From Phaeoceros laevis (lineage: Eukaryota; Anthocerotophyta; Anthocerotopsida; Notothyladales), in assembly GCA_049999765.1 (NCBI GenBank), contig JBNGIQ010009303.1, positions 285,727 to 346,305 on the forward strand: a stretch of DNA of 60,579 bases. The letters are read 5' to 3'. A model generated the notes under the pieces. It had not been told where the DNA came from. It searched no databases and saw only the letters and a program-made list of their open reading frames with translations. The position numbers and the translations under genes were made by a program. Shown here in pieces: positions 19,604 through 39,679 of the stretch; within the stretch, counting starts at the first letter, position 1, and every line of letters starts with the position of its first letter.

Positions 19604-19921
19604 ATGTGTCCAATGAGGTTCCTGCTCGTCTTTTTCTCTGCGGTTGTGGCTGGATATTTTGCCTGGCAAAGCTTTCTAGCGCGGAAGGATGAAGGAGCTT
19701 CTGGTGGTGGGGAGAGGGACGGTGACAGGGGCGCACCTGGTGCACCCAACTTGAAGGAGGAGGAACTCGGCTGCCCCGTGCCTTCGGGGTCGTCTAGAGC
19801 CAGCCTGAAGGCATGTTTCTGGACTCTGGTAGACATGGCCAGCGGGCGCTATTTGTGGAAGCTCATCAACCAACAGAAGCTTGAGGTGGAGAAGTTGGAA
19901 GCTACCACAGAGGCATCTTGA
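19604..19921 (+). CDS. Small single-pass membrane protein, conserved-looking, unknown function
   Basis: An intronless ORF of 105 residues from ATG 19604. Residues 4-20 are a strong hydrophobic N-terminal segment (MRFLLVFFSAVVAGYFAW). A Gly/Asp-rich linker (~30-50) follows, then a compact conserved-looking C-terminal block with ACFWTLVDMASGRYLWKL and a charged tail. An N-terminal anchor with an aromatic amphipathic block suggests a peripheral or integral organelle-membrane protein; I believe short plant proteins with this block exist but cannot name the family. It converges on beta-amylase, 450 bp downstream. A second in-frame Met lies three codons on and could be the true start. Confidence 0.6.
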   Translation: MCPMRFLLVFFSAVVAGYFAWQSFLARKDEGASGGGERDGDRGAPGAPNLKEEELGCPVPSGSSRASLKACFWTLVDMASGRYLWKLINQQKLEVEKLEATTEAS

Positions 19922-20372
19922 GCCCTCCTGCGCAGAAGGGCTCATGTCCCGCCAGCTGACCGTACATCCTCTGGACCAAGGTGGTATACCGTCGTGAATG
20001 GCCCATCGTTTTCAGCTGAATGTGCTTTTCTAGGTTGTGCAACAAGGCATCACAATACTGACGTTTGCTGAGCCTTCTTCTACTAGGAGAGCCAGATGGT
20101 AACTCGCGGACCCAGGTCATGATCATACCGGGAAGTAGCAAACCTGCAAATTCCTAATAACGCCGAACGCTGGTGGGTTTGGCGAAGCGGAGGGGACAAG
20201 AACTCCATTTCGTGAGTAGGGCGCACCATGGCCTACGGCCATGGAGTCGTGGACACTGAAAAGGAATCCTTGGAAGTGCTATTGGAGAAGCTGTAAGGGT
20301 TTTTGGATCATCCAAATGGCTGATATGTGTTCTTAAATAAAAAAAATGTATTCGGTAACTGTGTCCAGAGCT

Positions 20373-22248
<1,876 letters not shown>

Positions 22249-22259
22249 GCCGCCAGGTG

Positions 22260-22346
22260 CAGAGAGCACCCGGTCCCGTTCCGGTCCCGTTCCTTAGCTG
22301 GCCAACTCGTCAATGGTCCCGTTCCTTAGCTGGCCAACTCGTCAAT
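22260..22346. repeat. Tandem duplication in the beta-amylase 5' region
   Basis: CCGTTCCTTAGCTGGCCAAC followed by TCGTCAATGGT occurs twice in a row, with a shorter GGTCCCGTTCC doublet before it. Confidence 0.8.
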
Positions 22347-22553
22347 GGTGCGTAAGAGCATTCCCCCTCGTATTTATATAGAAGGCCGGCCATCTTTAGA
22401 GGGATGCCAAAACGAGATAGCCATCTCTTTCCTTTCCTGATCATGAAGCGTACGCTCAAAGTTATTGGTAACCAAAAACTCACCGACCTTCCAAGGAGCA
22501 CCAGCCATTCTGAAGGGATCGTGGAGAAGCAAGAATCCTGCTCCGGACTGCCA

Positions 22554-22796
22554 CAAACGTTGATCCGGACTGCCACAGACGTTGAGCAGTACGTGTTGGG
22601 GCTACAACCGCCAGACAATCGTGAGTGTCGAGCATATCCCGTTCCCGGGGCTGGGAAAGAGAGTGTCACGCCCCTCGTGCGAGGCGTTGAGCTGTACGTG
22701 TTGGGGGGGCTACAAGCCTACAACAGCCAGACAATCGCGAGTGTCCCGTTCCCGGGGCTGGGAAAGAGAGTGTCACGCCCCACGTGCGAGGAGTAG
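22554..22796. repeat. ~105-bp tandem duplication with internal short repeat
   Basis: Two units share TTGAGC.GTACGTGTTGG, CCAGACAATCG, CCCGTTCCCGGGGCTGGGAA and AGAGAGTGTCACGCCCC, ending in (C/A)GTGCGAGG. Unit 1 runs about 22579-22683 and unit 2 about 22684-22795. They are preceded by a duplicated TTGATCCGGACTGCCACA. Confidence 0.8.
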
Positions 22797-23307
22797 ATCC
22801 TGCAGTTGGACAGAGGGAGACTCGAGAGAAGGCCCACCCTCAGGTAAGAACAGCTTAGAACAGCACCCTATGAAAAGAGGGCAGTATCCAAAGAATTTTT
22901 CATGGCTTACGCTAAGCAGGAGGAATGTAAGAGGAGAGTTTGTCACCGTGTGAAAAGTTGCTTATACCATGAAATCACGCACACAACTTCCCATGTGTGG
23001 TACGCAAGTACCCCATCAATCACAATGAACACACTTCTTCCCGACAAAAGTTGGTGCCCCTCGGACCGTTCCGGTCGGTGGCTTGGTAGATTAACGTGAC
23101 GATTCTAGTCTAGTCTGGTCAGTATCAGTTGTGGCTCCAATGTTGAGCCGACGGGTTCAATATCGTTCTTTTACAACTGCGGTGTGACTACTCCAATGCC
23201 AGGTTGAGGAGTAGTGGTGCGTTAAACCCAAACTATTCAGCTGATGATGCCTATTGCTAATGATACAAATTGGATGTGGGGATTGGGTGACATGCCCACA
23301 TTCTTAG

Positions 23308-29465
<6,158 letters not shown>

Positions 29466-30096
29466 GACTTCGCCTAGCAGTGAGACTTCGCAACCAGCTC
29501 TGGAACTCCAACGGATGCAGATTTGCTTGTACAAAGTTGAGGAACGAGACAGAAATTTTGATGCAGAGTGGAGAATAGTCGATGGAACCCTAATCATCAA
29601 CTCACTCCATCGAGAGTGACAAATGACAATTTTCAGTCCAACTTACTAGGAAGCCCGTATATAGCCCGACTGTCTTGCCGTTGCGTTTTGAATGACAGGT
29701 CCCCCGCGCTTTGCCTTAAGATCTTGGGCATAACTGGCGCGCTTGGTGTTGCAGTGGAGTCCTGCGGCGCTAATATCTATTGCTTTTAGCAATGCGCATC
29801 TGCTGCCTTCTGGTTAGTCGGTGTTCCGAAATTGTGGCAGCATTGTGGCCGCTCTGAATGAGCAGGTCTGTCAAAAGCTTCGGCAACGTCACTAAATTGA
29901 TTTGCTCGCCTGGTTTCTGTGAGTCTGTGCAGATTGTGGCTTTCTAGCAAGCCTTCTTGGACGGCTGAGTGGGCATCTTGATGAAGCTTGGCTACTTTCG
30001 CTTGAAGTCTTTGTAGAGCTAGGGTCCTGGCCGTTGCTTTGGAAGCTCATACCCGGTTACAGGTGAAGAGCTCTTGAAAGCGGTTCAACAGCTGCG
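29466..30096. promoter_or_regulatory. Divergent intergenic region shared by ISWI and BUB3
   Basis: 631 bp between the two start codons, transcribed outward in both directions. No ORF is supported here, so it must hold both 5' UTRs and promoters. Confidence 0.6.
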
Positions 30097-31119
30097 ATGA
30101 TAGGAGGTGGCGGTGGTGCAGGCGGGAGGGAGCTGGAATCGCCTCCAGAGGACGGGATCAGTAATCTTCGTTTTTCCAACCACAGCGACCACTTGCTGGT
30201 CTCATCCTGGGACTGCAAGGTCAGGCTGTATGATGCCAGTGCGAATTCGTTGAAAGGCCAGTTCCAGCAGACGGGCCCTGTGCTGGATTGCTGCTTTCAT
30301 GATGATGCGTCCGGGTTCAGTGGTGGCGTTGACAAGATTGTGAGACGATTGGACTTCAATGTAGGCAGGGAAGACAGGCTTGGAGTGCACGATGCTCCAG
30401 TGCGGTGCGTGGAGTACTCTCACGCCACAGGCCAAGTGATCAGCGGTAGCTGGGACAAGACTCTCAGGTGCTGGGATCCTAGGGCTTCCAGCGTTCAGGA
30501 GAAGAGTCCGATTGGGACTCATGTGCAGCCGGAGCGGGTCTACTCTATGTCTCTGGTGGGGCACAGGTTAGTGGTGGCTACCGCGGGAAGGCACATCAAT
30601 GTGTATGATCTTCGAAATATGTCGGAGCCTGAGCAGCAGAGGGAGTCTTCTTTGAAGTACCAGACGAGGTGCGTGAGGTGCTACCCGAACGGAACAGGGT
30701 ATGCCGTCAGTTCTGTAGAAGGCAGGGTTGCCATGGAGTTCTTCGACCTGTCGGAATCGGGTCAGGCCAAGAAGTATGCGTTCAAATGCCACCGCAAGTC
30801 AGAGGCCGGTCGAGACACTGTGTACCCTGTGAATGCTATTGCCTTTCATCCTATCTACGGCACCTTTGCAACTGGAGGCTGTGATGGCTTCGTCAACGTT
30901 TGGGATGGCAACAACAAGAAACGACTGTATCAATACCCCAGATACCCTACCAGTGTTGCTGCTATTTCTTTCAGCAGAGATGGGCGCCTGCTTGCAGTAG
31001 CATCCAGCTACACTTTCGAGGAAGGCGAGAAGGAACATGAGCCAGATGCCATATTGGTGCGCAGTGTGAACGAGGCGGAGGTCAAGCCTAAGCCCAAGGC
31101 GTATGCTCCACCCCCATAG
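30097..31119 (+). CDS. BUB3: Mitotic spindle-checkpoint WD40 protein BUB3
   Basis: An intronless gene of 340 residues, the usual length for plant BUB3. It forms a seven-blade WD40 propeller that binds the GLEBS motif of BUB1/BUBR1-type kinases at kinetochores. Diagnostic segments are [27 protein letters not shown]-like [78 protein letters not shown] and [15 protein letters not shown]. The [13 protein letters not shown] segment is the BUB3/RAE1 hallmark. The first ~10 residues are a Gly-rich leader ([11 protein letters not shown]). It is divergent from ISWI. Nothing suggests loss of function. Plants carry BUB3.1-3.3; this is closest to the BUB3.1/3.2 type by inspection. Confidence 0.96.
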   Translation: MIGGGGGAGGRELESPPEDGISNLRFSNHSDHLLVSSWDCKVRLYDASANSLKGQFQQTGPVLDCCFHDDASGFSGGVDKIVRRLDFNVGREDRLGVHDAPVRCVEYSHATGQVISGSWDKTLRCWDPRASSVQEKSPIGTHVQPERVYSMSLVGHRLVVATAGRHINVYDLRNMSEPEQQRESSLKYQTRCVRCYPNGTGYAVSSVEGRVAMEFFDLSESGQAKKYAFKCHRKSEAGRDTVYPVNAIAFHPIYGTFATGGCDGFVNVWDGNNKKRLYQYPRYPTSVAAISFSRDGRLLAVASSYTFEEGEKEHEPDAILVRSVNEAEVKPKPKAYAPPP

Positions 31120-32381
31120 GGTTTCTATGTTTGGGGCGCTGGTTTTCCCCTCAGGTCATGCAGTTGCATCTCTTGTGCGAAGGTTTTAGTTAGCAGGGTT
31201 GGAGGGCATGCTAGTGCAGGCACAGGATGATTTTCTTGCTGAAGAACTTTTTGCGTCCGTGCACTAAAACCCTGAAACTCTTTCGACTGTCCAGGCGAGC
31301 TTGTAGATTATTCCTTTACTCAGATCAGATTATCCCCTAAAGGACGCGTAGAGATATATGGTTCCAGGCAGTTACGGCAGCGCCCTTTCCAACGCTCCCC
31401 ATGCATGGCCGGGCATGCCCCATGTATGACCTTATGATGCTGCTTGGTCATGGCAACGCATGCCTGGCCATGAGCCCATGGGCGCTTAACCCTGAAGTCC
31501 CCTCAACGATCTGTCCAAGGACGGGCACTTGTACTGTACTTCTACAGTCTGGTGCAAACGGGCCAGTCGCTAACGGATTCCTCTCTCACTCTGTCTCTCT
31601 CAGCATGGCATGCAGGTAGTAGTTCATAGAGCGTGATTGGGTAAAATCACAATGCAACTGATGAGCGGTGCGCCGAGGGCCAACCTTACGGCAGACGTGT
31701 TAAATACGTGGCTAAAACGAGCTCGTACGGACCCACCCCGTGCTTTTGGAGCCTTGGAATCCAGTCTCTCATCAATGCGTGTTGCATGTCAGAAATTTCT
31801 CTTCACATCCCAGTGGTGGGGGTCCGGCCGCTCCGGCGGCTGACGTTGGTTGTTTACTCGAGCTGCTGTGCGGGCTCCCGGAAGCTTCTGACTCAATTGC
31901 CAGTTCGGTTTGACATTTGACTGTGCAGTTCCTCGCCGATCGCGTGCCGCCCAGCAAACGCAACATCCTAAGTCGGGCGGATGGCGTCTGCACCTTTCCG
32001 CCTTCTAGCAAGCGGGAACGCCAATCCAGGAGGCTGCAGCACCGCAACAGATTCAGACTGAATCGCCGGCATTCCTAGCAGCAACTGGCAGCTCAGCTGC
32101 TGATGAGGCCGTTGCTGGACAGGAAATCGCATCGGGAGCGCGGCACGAGTGATTCGGTTCCCAGGGGAAGGTGGCTTCTTCCTAGCTGATGCGTCTTTGG
32201 ATCTAATCTTTGCCAAGTGCACCGCAACCTGGTGTCATCTAGGTGAAGGTCTCAGGTGGTTGTCTATGGTTGGCACGAACGGTGGGAAGGCGGCTCCCAT
32301 TCTTGAGATTCGAGAAGTCTCAGCAGGAGGATCACGGGGCACGCTGGAAGGGGAGGCTGATTTTTTGACAGAGGAGCAAGG
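31120..32381. other. Intergenic, no gene supported
   Basis: Holds the BUB3 3' UTR and the 5' region of the ABCG gene. Around 31395-31480 the sequence is rich in CATGC/GCATG and GGCCATG palindromic words. ORFs on either strand lack motifs. Confidence 0.45.
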
Positions 32382-35300
32382 ATGGGCAGGAAATGGAGGT
32401 CAAGTGGCATTCGCATGCCGCTGGCACAGCTGCTGGCAGCCTGTCTAATTTTCACCAGTCCTGTACTCGGTCAGGGAGGCGGGAACGATGAGGCTCCTCC
32501 GCCACCATTTACCGAGCTAGTTCCACCAGGTGTGGGTACTCCTTTCCCGCCTGAATCTGGAAATGGTCTACCTCTTCCACCAGGTGTCAATGCACCACCG
32601 GGTGTCAACATTCCACCAGGTGTTAACACTCCGCAAGGTGCTCTTGATCAACTGACGAACAGCATCACCAACGAGATACAGCGGAAGCTCGACTTCTGTA
32701 TAGTGGATGCGTAAGGGCTCATCCGCTGTGGCTGTCTGCACTTTGCCTGGCGCAATACGCAAAAGATCAGACAGTAGTCTTGGGAGGACTTGTGTACCTT
32801 ATGCAGGGCTTTGGCTGATCTTATTGTAAGGCTTTTAAAAACTCAAGCTGATTGAGTTCTCTCGGAAAATGGCAGTAAGAAGGACCAGGATGATGCTTTC
32901 AACTATGAAGATGACAGGTTTATCACAGAATGTGCGGCGGAGCAACGTAAGCCGTCATCTTACAACAGGAGACTGTATACATACATCGTATCGTGTATGT
33001 GAAGCTGTGTTGAGAGTTAGGATCCTAACCTGTTTCCCCTTTTTCTGGTGTCTCAGCTGATTGGCAGAACAGGCTGTGTTCTCGTGGTGAAGTCGAGTTG
33101 TATATCGAGACTCTTGCCAAGAATACAGATTTTTTGCCGTCTCCAAATTGTAATACGACGAGTGATGGCCAAAGTGATGGTTGTCAACCTGGGTGGGCAG
33201 CAGCTTTGGGACCTTCGTCACCTCCGACATCGGATACTGAGGTTCCGCAGCGCCTAGATAATCCTGAGCGCTGTTGTAAAGGGTTCTTCTGCCCCAATGG
33301 CTTGACCTGCATGATGCGTGAGTGACGCGACCCCAGTTGCGTTGTTGAGGATGAATTAACTCCTCCTTTAATGTCTAGGGTTGACATTTATGTCTGCACC
33401 ATGAGACTGTCTGACGCAAGGCATTTTACCGTCTTGACATGTTGAAGCTTGTCCGAAGGGATCTTTCTGCCCGGTAGCTCTGCCGAACAACGCAACTGGT
33501 CGATGTGACCCGTGAGTCCACCTGACATCTCAGCTGTTTGCCGCTCTGTCAACAGCCTCGTTTGAAATAGCCCAAGCCTCGGACAGTGAATGTTGTCTTA
33601 ATTAAAGTTTTGATGCTGGTTTGGCAGGTATGGTTACCAGATCCCGCCAAAACAGGGATGCGGCGGAGCTGATAGATGGGCAACTGTAGATAAATATGAA
33701 AACTTGTTCTGTGAGGCCGGCTTCTACTGCCCTTCTCCTGTTGAGAAAGAAAGTTGCACAAAAGGGTTCGATTTCTAACTGATCACCATCTTCTCGATAC
33801 TGTTTTCATCTGCCCTTTGTACCACTCGTCTAACTACAAGGGCTGTTGGCAACCGCAGACATTTTTGCAGGTTAGGCTCTATTGCCCAAACAAGTAAGTG
33901 TGCATATGCTTGTCACGCAGTCTCTCACTTTGTCTAGCTGTGCTCGGTCAAGTTCAAGCGCTTTATGAAGGCTAAAGCCTGTCGATTCAGTTTCATGATT
34001 GTCCTCAGATATATACACACAGTTGTGTTGGATTTTAGAGTTCGTGAACGATTTCTCCTGTGTGATGCAGGTTGCTCGAAGCTGACAATTTGTAAAGCGA
34101 ACACTGACAACCAAAATTTAGCAAGTTGGGGAATCATCTTGATTGTATGTTCTCTACAAACTTAAGCGTTTAGAAGTTGAGATCCAAGCACTTGAAGTAG
34201 GCCCTGAATAGCATTGTGTGTTCCAAAAAGATGTCATAAAGGTTCTGGGGAAGCTTCTCACCTTCTTTATTCCGGGTGTTCCAGATCCTTCTAGCTTTTG
34301 CTTTGATTATTTTGCATGCCATCTCCGACAACCTCATGCAGCTCAAAGAGAAGAGAAAAGCCAAAGCACGAAGCTCGGCAGCTAAAGAGGCCAAAGAACA
34401 CGTCACTGCCGGAGAACGATGGCGGAAGCAAGCAATACGCAATGCTTCCACCATCAGTGATCGGCTCGGGAAAACTCTCTCCAGATTGACGACGTCCAGA
34501 CGCTCTCATGGCATAGAGGGACAATCTTTAACGTCCCCAGGAATGTTCAAGTCCCATGAGCTGCACTCTATGGCCCAGGTTACTATAGACGAGGAAGGTT
34601 CTTTTCATGAAGCTCCAACACGTGGGGTACATGGCTCCCTGGATCCGGAAGACCTCTACCCTACGAACGAAGTACCTGAAGTAAGCCTTCCAGAAGGTAT
34701 ATCTGAGGTTCAACCAAAGGTGATTCCGGGTGCCCTGGCGCATACACAAAGTCAAATGTTCAAGTATGCCTATGGACAGATTGAGAAGGAGAAGTATACT
34801 ATGAACCAGGGATACTCGGAGTTGATGAAGGGAAACACTCGTCCACCCATTGAGCTTAGCTTTAAAAACCTATCGCTTTTTCTGAAGGGGTCAGGAAAGA
34901 AGATCTTGTCGAATGTCACAGGAAAGTTGGCACCAGGGAGGATCACAGCAGTTATGGGACCTTCAGGAGCTGGGAAGACTACTTTTTTGAATGCTTTGGC
35001 TGGGAAGGCTACTCATAGTACGACCGCGGGTGTGGTGCTGATCAATGGGAGACCTGGGTCCATCCATCACTATAAGAAGATCATTGGATTTGTCCCGCAA
35101 GATGATATTGTTCATGGGACTCTAACTGTGGAGGAGAATCTTTGGTTCAGCGCCAATTGCAGGTAGCTTCCTTTGCATGCAACCGAAGGTTCTTCTGAAG
35201 GTTTCTCTGGTCGTAGCTTTTTCTGAATGACTCAATGAAGATTTGTGACATTGTTGTGCTCCCTGGTTCCATCAGACTTCCAATCAACATGCCGCAGGCA

Positions 35301-37514
35301 GAGAAGATTTTTGTAGTAGAGCGAATTATCAGCTTCTTGGGTCTGGAATTCATAAGGGATTCCCTTGTGGGCACAGTTGAGAAGCGGGGAATTTCCGGAG
35401 GACAGAGAAAACGGGTGAATGTGGGACTTGAAATGGTTATGGAGCCATCTCTACTGATCCTGGATGAGCCTACATCTGGATTAGACAGTACGTCATCGAG
35501 GCTGGTGCTGCAGGCGCTTAGGAGGGAAGCAGCTGTTGGGGTTAATATAGGTGTTGTTTTGCACCAGCCCAGGTGAGCCATTCAGATATTTTCCAAAGCA
35601 CTCGTTCCTGTCATGTAGGTAGATTGCTTGCTGTCTAAGCTGACACTGCACGGTGTTTGTGTCCAGCTATGGCTTGTTTCAGATGTTTGATGATGTCATG
35701 TTTCTAGCAAAGGGTGGGCGGACAGTATATCTCGGACCTGTAAACGAAGTTGAGGAATACTTTTTGAGCTTAGGAGTAGGAATCCCAGAAAGAATCAATC
35801 CCCCAGATCACATCATGGATACTCTTGAAGGACTGATCAAACCAAGTGGTAACGGGCCTCCCATCTTTTGTAGGGAGAATTGAGTATTTGACCCTTTCTC
35901 AGTTTCAGTTTTGAAGCATTTGTGGTGCGAGCATGAAGTTGGTTCACAGTGGGCTTCTCCAACTGAAATGGATATCCTTGTTCGCCATGTGTACAGATGT
36001 ACAAGATTTTGACANNNNNNNNNNNNNNNNNNNNNNNNNNNNNNNNNNNNNNNNNNNNNNNNNNNNNNNNNNNNNNNNNNNNNNNNNNNNNNNNNNNNNN
36101 NNNNNNNNNNNNNNTCGCCATGTGTACAGATGTACAAGATTTTGACAAGGATATGCTTCCAATATATTGGATGCAACATAAAGGTTACGAAATTCCTGTA
36201 GAGGATTTACAGGCACTGCAAGACGGAAATAGCTCTTCTGTCAACAAAAAGAAGGCGCTTCGCCTTGGTTCCGTCGTAGGAAAGACGAACAGTTTCATGC
36301 AGGAAGCACTCGAGGAGTTCAAGGTCTATTTGGCTGTTCGTCTAGATGGAGTGAAGACAGTTTTTGCCAAATTGCCAGATTTGTCTCATAGGGATACTCC
36401 AGGATTTTGGAAGCAGTTCTTTATAATCCTTCGAAGGTAGCCCACATCTTTTCCTGCTGTGGCACTTGCTGTTCATGGTACGATGCATCTTTTTCTATGG
36501 AGTAAGACCCAGATGTTTTACCCATCTCAGGGTTTTCAAACAAAGATTTAGGGAGTCGAGGCTTCAGCTGCAAGACTACATTATTTTGCTGCTGGCTGGA
36601 GCTAGTTTGGGTTTTTTGTCCAACATCACTGATCAGAATATGGGATCCGGCGGTTACACCTATACTATTATTGCACTTTGTAAGTCGCTTGGGATTAGTG
36701 TATCTGCTTTCAGTGGTCTATTTTCCCTGTGATGTGCTTGTCCCTGAGATTGTCTTTCTTTGCAGCTCTTCTGTGTATGATCGCAGCATTGAGGACGTTT
36801 TCCAATGACAAGCTTACCTACTATCGAGAAAGTGCCTCCGGAATCAACAGATTAGCATATTTCGTGGCAAAGGACACTGTGGATCTGTTCAACACAATCA
36901 TCAAGCCAGTTGTGTATCTATCCATGTTTTATTTCTTCAACTCCCCTCGATCTTCCTTCGCAGCGAACTTCATGGTTACCTTGGTGCTTGTCTATTGCGT
37001 GACTGGCATTGGCTACGTATTTGCAATTCTCATGGAGCCGGGACCTGCCCAATTGGTGAGTTACCAGTTCACACCACCTGCTGCAGTGTCTTCCTCGTTA
37101 AATGCTTGTCCTCTAATCGGAAAATGTTGTGGCAGTGGTCTGTATTTGTTCCCATCATTGGAACTCTGATCGCAACCAAGAATAGTGGATTTGTCTGGGT
37201 TCTCGCGCATGTTAGTTACGCGAAGTGGGCGCTTGAGGCCTATGTCATCGCCAATGCGAAAAGGTTATTATTATATCTTGCTCGCAAGTTAAGAGTTAAG
37301 AGGTTTCCACTTTAGTATCAAATTACCAAAACGTTGCTAGTTGTGCAGGTATTCCGGCGTGTGGCTGATAACCAGGTGTGGTCTTCTGCTAAAGCAACGC
37401 TACCGCTTGGATGAGTTCAACATGTGCATGGGTATTTTGGTGGGCTATGGCATAGCCGCAAGGATTGTGGCATTCCTCTGCCTTGTTTTGTGTAACCGCA
37501 ACAAGCAGAAGTAG
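32382..37514 (+). CDS. ABCG24/ABCG28-like: ABCG half-transporter with cysteine-rich N-terminal ectodomain (ABCG24/28 type)
   Basis: Membrane ABC transporter of the plant ABCG24/25/28 group. Fifteen exons in matching phase (1118 residues): 32382-32710, 32876-32946, 33057-33317, 33448-33511, 33628-33765, 33871-33893, 34071-34144, 34285-35162, 35276-35572, 35667-35848, 36130-36436, 36531-36679, 36766-37055, 37136-37263, 37349-37514. A signal peptide ([17 protein letters not shown]) is followed by a PPGVN-type proline repeat and a Cys-rich ectodomain ([31 protein letters not shown]). A first membrane span lies near residue 311-334. The cytosolic nucleotide-binding domain has GPSGAGKTT (Walker A), GFVPQDD (Q-loop), ISGGQRKR (signature), [12 protein letters not shown] (Walker B) and LHQPR (H-loop). 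A C-terminal six-span domain contains [13 protein letters not shown] and EPGPAQL. Sequence at the N gap is duplicated on both sides. Substrate unknown. Confidence 0.95.
36015..36114. other. Assembly gap (100 N) with the same 33 bp on both sides
   Basis: The 33 bases at 35982-36014 recur exactly at 36115-36147. This shows two contig ends that overlap but were joined by a spacer. The gap falls at the start of ABCG exon 11. Confidence 0.97.
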
Positions 37515-38072
37515 ACACTTCTAATGCCTGCTGTTCGATTGCTTCCATTCTTTATCAGCCCATATCAAGGGCTGTATGGCACGATATCTCGAGCTTCCCC
37601 ATTGTTGAATGCTTCTGCCCATGAAGGGGCAGAGGAGATACTTGCTTCGCTAATTTCAAATCCCTCGTCAGGGGAGTGCTCTCGGAGTAGCTACTCGCGC
37701 ATCCTAACAGCTGGAACCTGCAATAACCACAAAGTATAATTGCGATGGTGTGGCACACAAAAATTAATTGAAAATGACGTCACCTCTGCAACCCAGGGTG
37801 CTCCCCGCCGGTAGGATTTTCACAATTCTGCAGAACACAAGAAGGAACAAGAGTCCTGAACACAGATCACTCCTCTCCCAAGATGCGAGATTCGTTGCAC
37901 TAGACATACATCAAGTGCCGATGTCAAAAGGCTTTCATCAGCTGAGCACAACATCATCTCATTGTTCGTTTGCAGTGCTGTTGACCGTACACCAGGTTCT
38001 GTCTCCTCCGGCCCTAAGCTAGAGCTTTTCCAACCCGACTCCAATGCGAGGGCGAGGATGTCCCGGCATGCG
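37515..38072. other. Intergenic between convergent ABCG and EMC6 genes
   Basis: Contains both 3' UTRs. I see no additional gene. Confidence 0.5.
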
Positions 38073-38820
38073 TTAGAAGATGTGAACAATATCGTAGGCG
38101 AAGCTAAACGTCATCAAAGAACACACTTGTTTACGTGCACATCTACAATACCTCATCATACATGGTTCTACAAAAGCAGCAGGACGACGCAGCAAAAGGA
38201 TACGTCCAGAAAAGAACAAAGGACTGGGTGAGGATCGGGGAGCAAAATCCAAAAAGACGAACAGAGTTAGGAGCCAGCAGACGCCCAGCTAATTGTTCTT
38301 CCACGACGCTCCAGACAAGCATCCTTTTTGTAGAGTACTCACCATGAACCCTTGTGTCACACCATCAATCGTAACTCGTTGCCAGGAGTCGAAGTACTTG
38401 AAGACATTGAAGCCGGTTTTGGCAGCCAGGCCAGCCGATGCCAGCAGCATGATCACCAAGTAGCACAGGAACCCTGAAATCCCCGTCAACCCAAGGACTC
38501 CGGCCACCACACCCGCAATTATGGACAGAAAGGTCCGGCTGCACCATGTCCCAGTCCGCCGCCTCAGAGATGAAGCCGGAGGACACGCAAGCAAGCACGC
38601 AAGAAGCAAGCAAATCAAGCTTCACACCTTCCAGCAACACGATCAAGCAAGCCAACCAAATTTGTCTACTCTGCGGAGCGAGGAGCGTCCCGGCATGTGT
38701 AGCCACACACCTGTAGTATACAATCCGCATGTTGTGCTGAACGTTTTCAGCAATGTAAGCTGGCGAGTCAGTTGGATCGTCATTCTTCTTCTTCACCTCT
38801 TTGTTGCCGCCTCCAGCCAT
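38073..38820 (-). CDS. EMC6: ER membrane protein complex subunit 6
   Basis: Small core subunit of the EMC insertase that places membrane proteins in the ER. Four exons close in phase to 118 residues: 38820-38711, 38538-38343, 38223-38204 (20 nt) and 38103-38073. Family blocks are AENVQHNMRIVYYSR before the first span, TFLSIIAGVVAGVLGLTG (span 1), FLCYLVIMLLASAG (span 2), FDSWQRVTIDGV, then SFVLFWT and FAYDIVHIF at the end. The last two blocks come only from exons 3 and 4; reading through the exon 3 donor gives an unrelated tail ending in a stop. The start ATG 38820 follows an upstream in-frame GTG that I reject. Length and C-terminus match the family, so the model is secure. Confidence 0.93.
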
Positions 38821-39628
38821 CGCTCCGCTCACGGGAAGGAAGGGAGGCGAGGAAAATGTGTTTTGCTGGCTAAACCCTGCCTCGACTTGGAACTCGGCTA
38901 AACCTCCCCTGCACGAGTGGAAGTACGAGACTGACGGCTTTGTCCAAAAGACGGTGTCGACTCGTTAACGACTCATTCACACTAGACATCAGACCAGCCA
39001 CCACACCGGAGTAGTTGCATCCGTCGATTGCCGACATCGACGAGACCAGCGCTCCGAAACGTGCTCCCACGTGTGTTACGCCAGTACACTCTCTCCGCGG
39101 CAGTTATAAGGGCTTCAAAGTTCAAACCAAAGGCACCATTTATTCAGCCCTTCACCTATTCATACAAACAACAATGTTATTAGAAATCTAAAATTTCCGT
39201 GTCCAATTTGACCGTTTTGACGTCGGTGAGTGACCATAATTTGATAATACCATATATTGCGGATCCTGCCAGGAAAGAAAAAGAATACCTATTATCTATG
39301 ACGAAACGGCAAAACGGCGAAACCTTACTCCAGCACCCAGCAGCCTCAAGTTTAATGCAAAGTTTAAGGTCCAATGAGCTCGAGCGGCCCCACTGGCATC
39401 TGCCACCTCCGAGTACGCTAAGTCCAGGCTTTCCATGCCTCGGTAAAATGCGGAAGGTTGAAAGTCAGACCAGGCGACCGGTCGTGGAAACAAAAGGCGG
39501 ATGACAATCATTCCAGTCAGAGAGCGATGACACACATGAGGCGATAGGGTTTGGGGTAGTGACCGACGGGCGGCAGATGTTTGAATTCACCTTGCTGCTT
39601 GAAGTTACCCGGACACGCTCACGCTCTC

Positions 39629-39679
<51 letters not shown>

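Larger units (their letters stand above)
22249..23307. other. Upstream region of beta-amylase with tandem duplications
   Basis: No gene is supported. Repeats at 22260-22340 and 22550-22796 are listed separately; the remainder up to the ISWI stop codon carries nothing I recognise. Confidence 0.5.

Noticed and set aside
38343-38820. EMC6 ending shortly after the exon 2 read-through
   Set aside because: Family conservation requires the FWT..AYDIVHIF tail, found in two further small exons.
39624-39678. CT run as a functional element
   Set aside because: Simple microsatellite; common near plant transcription starts and not specific.
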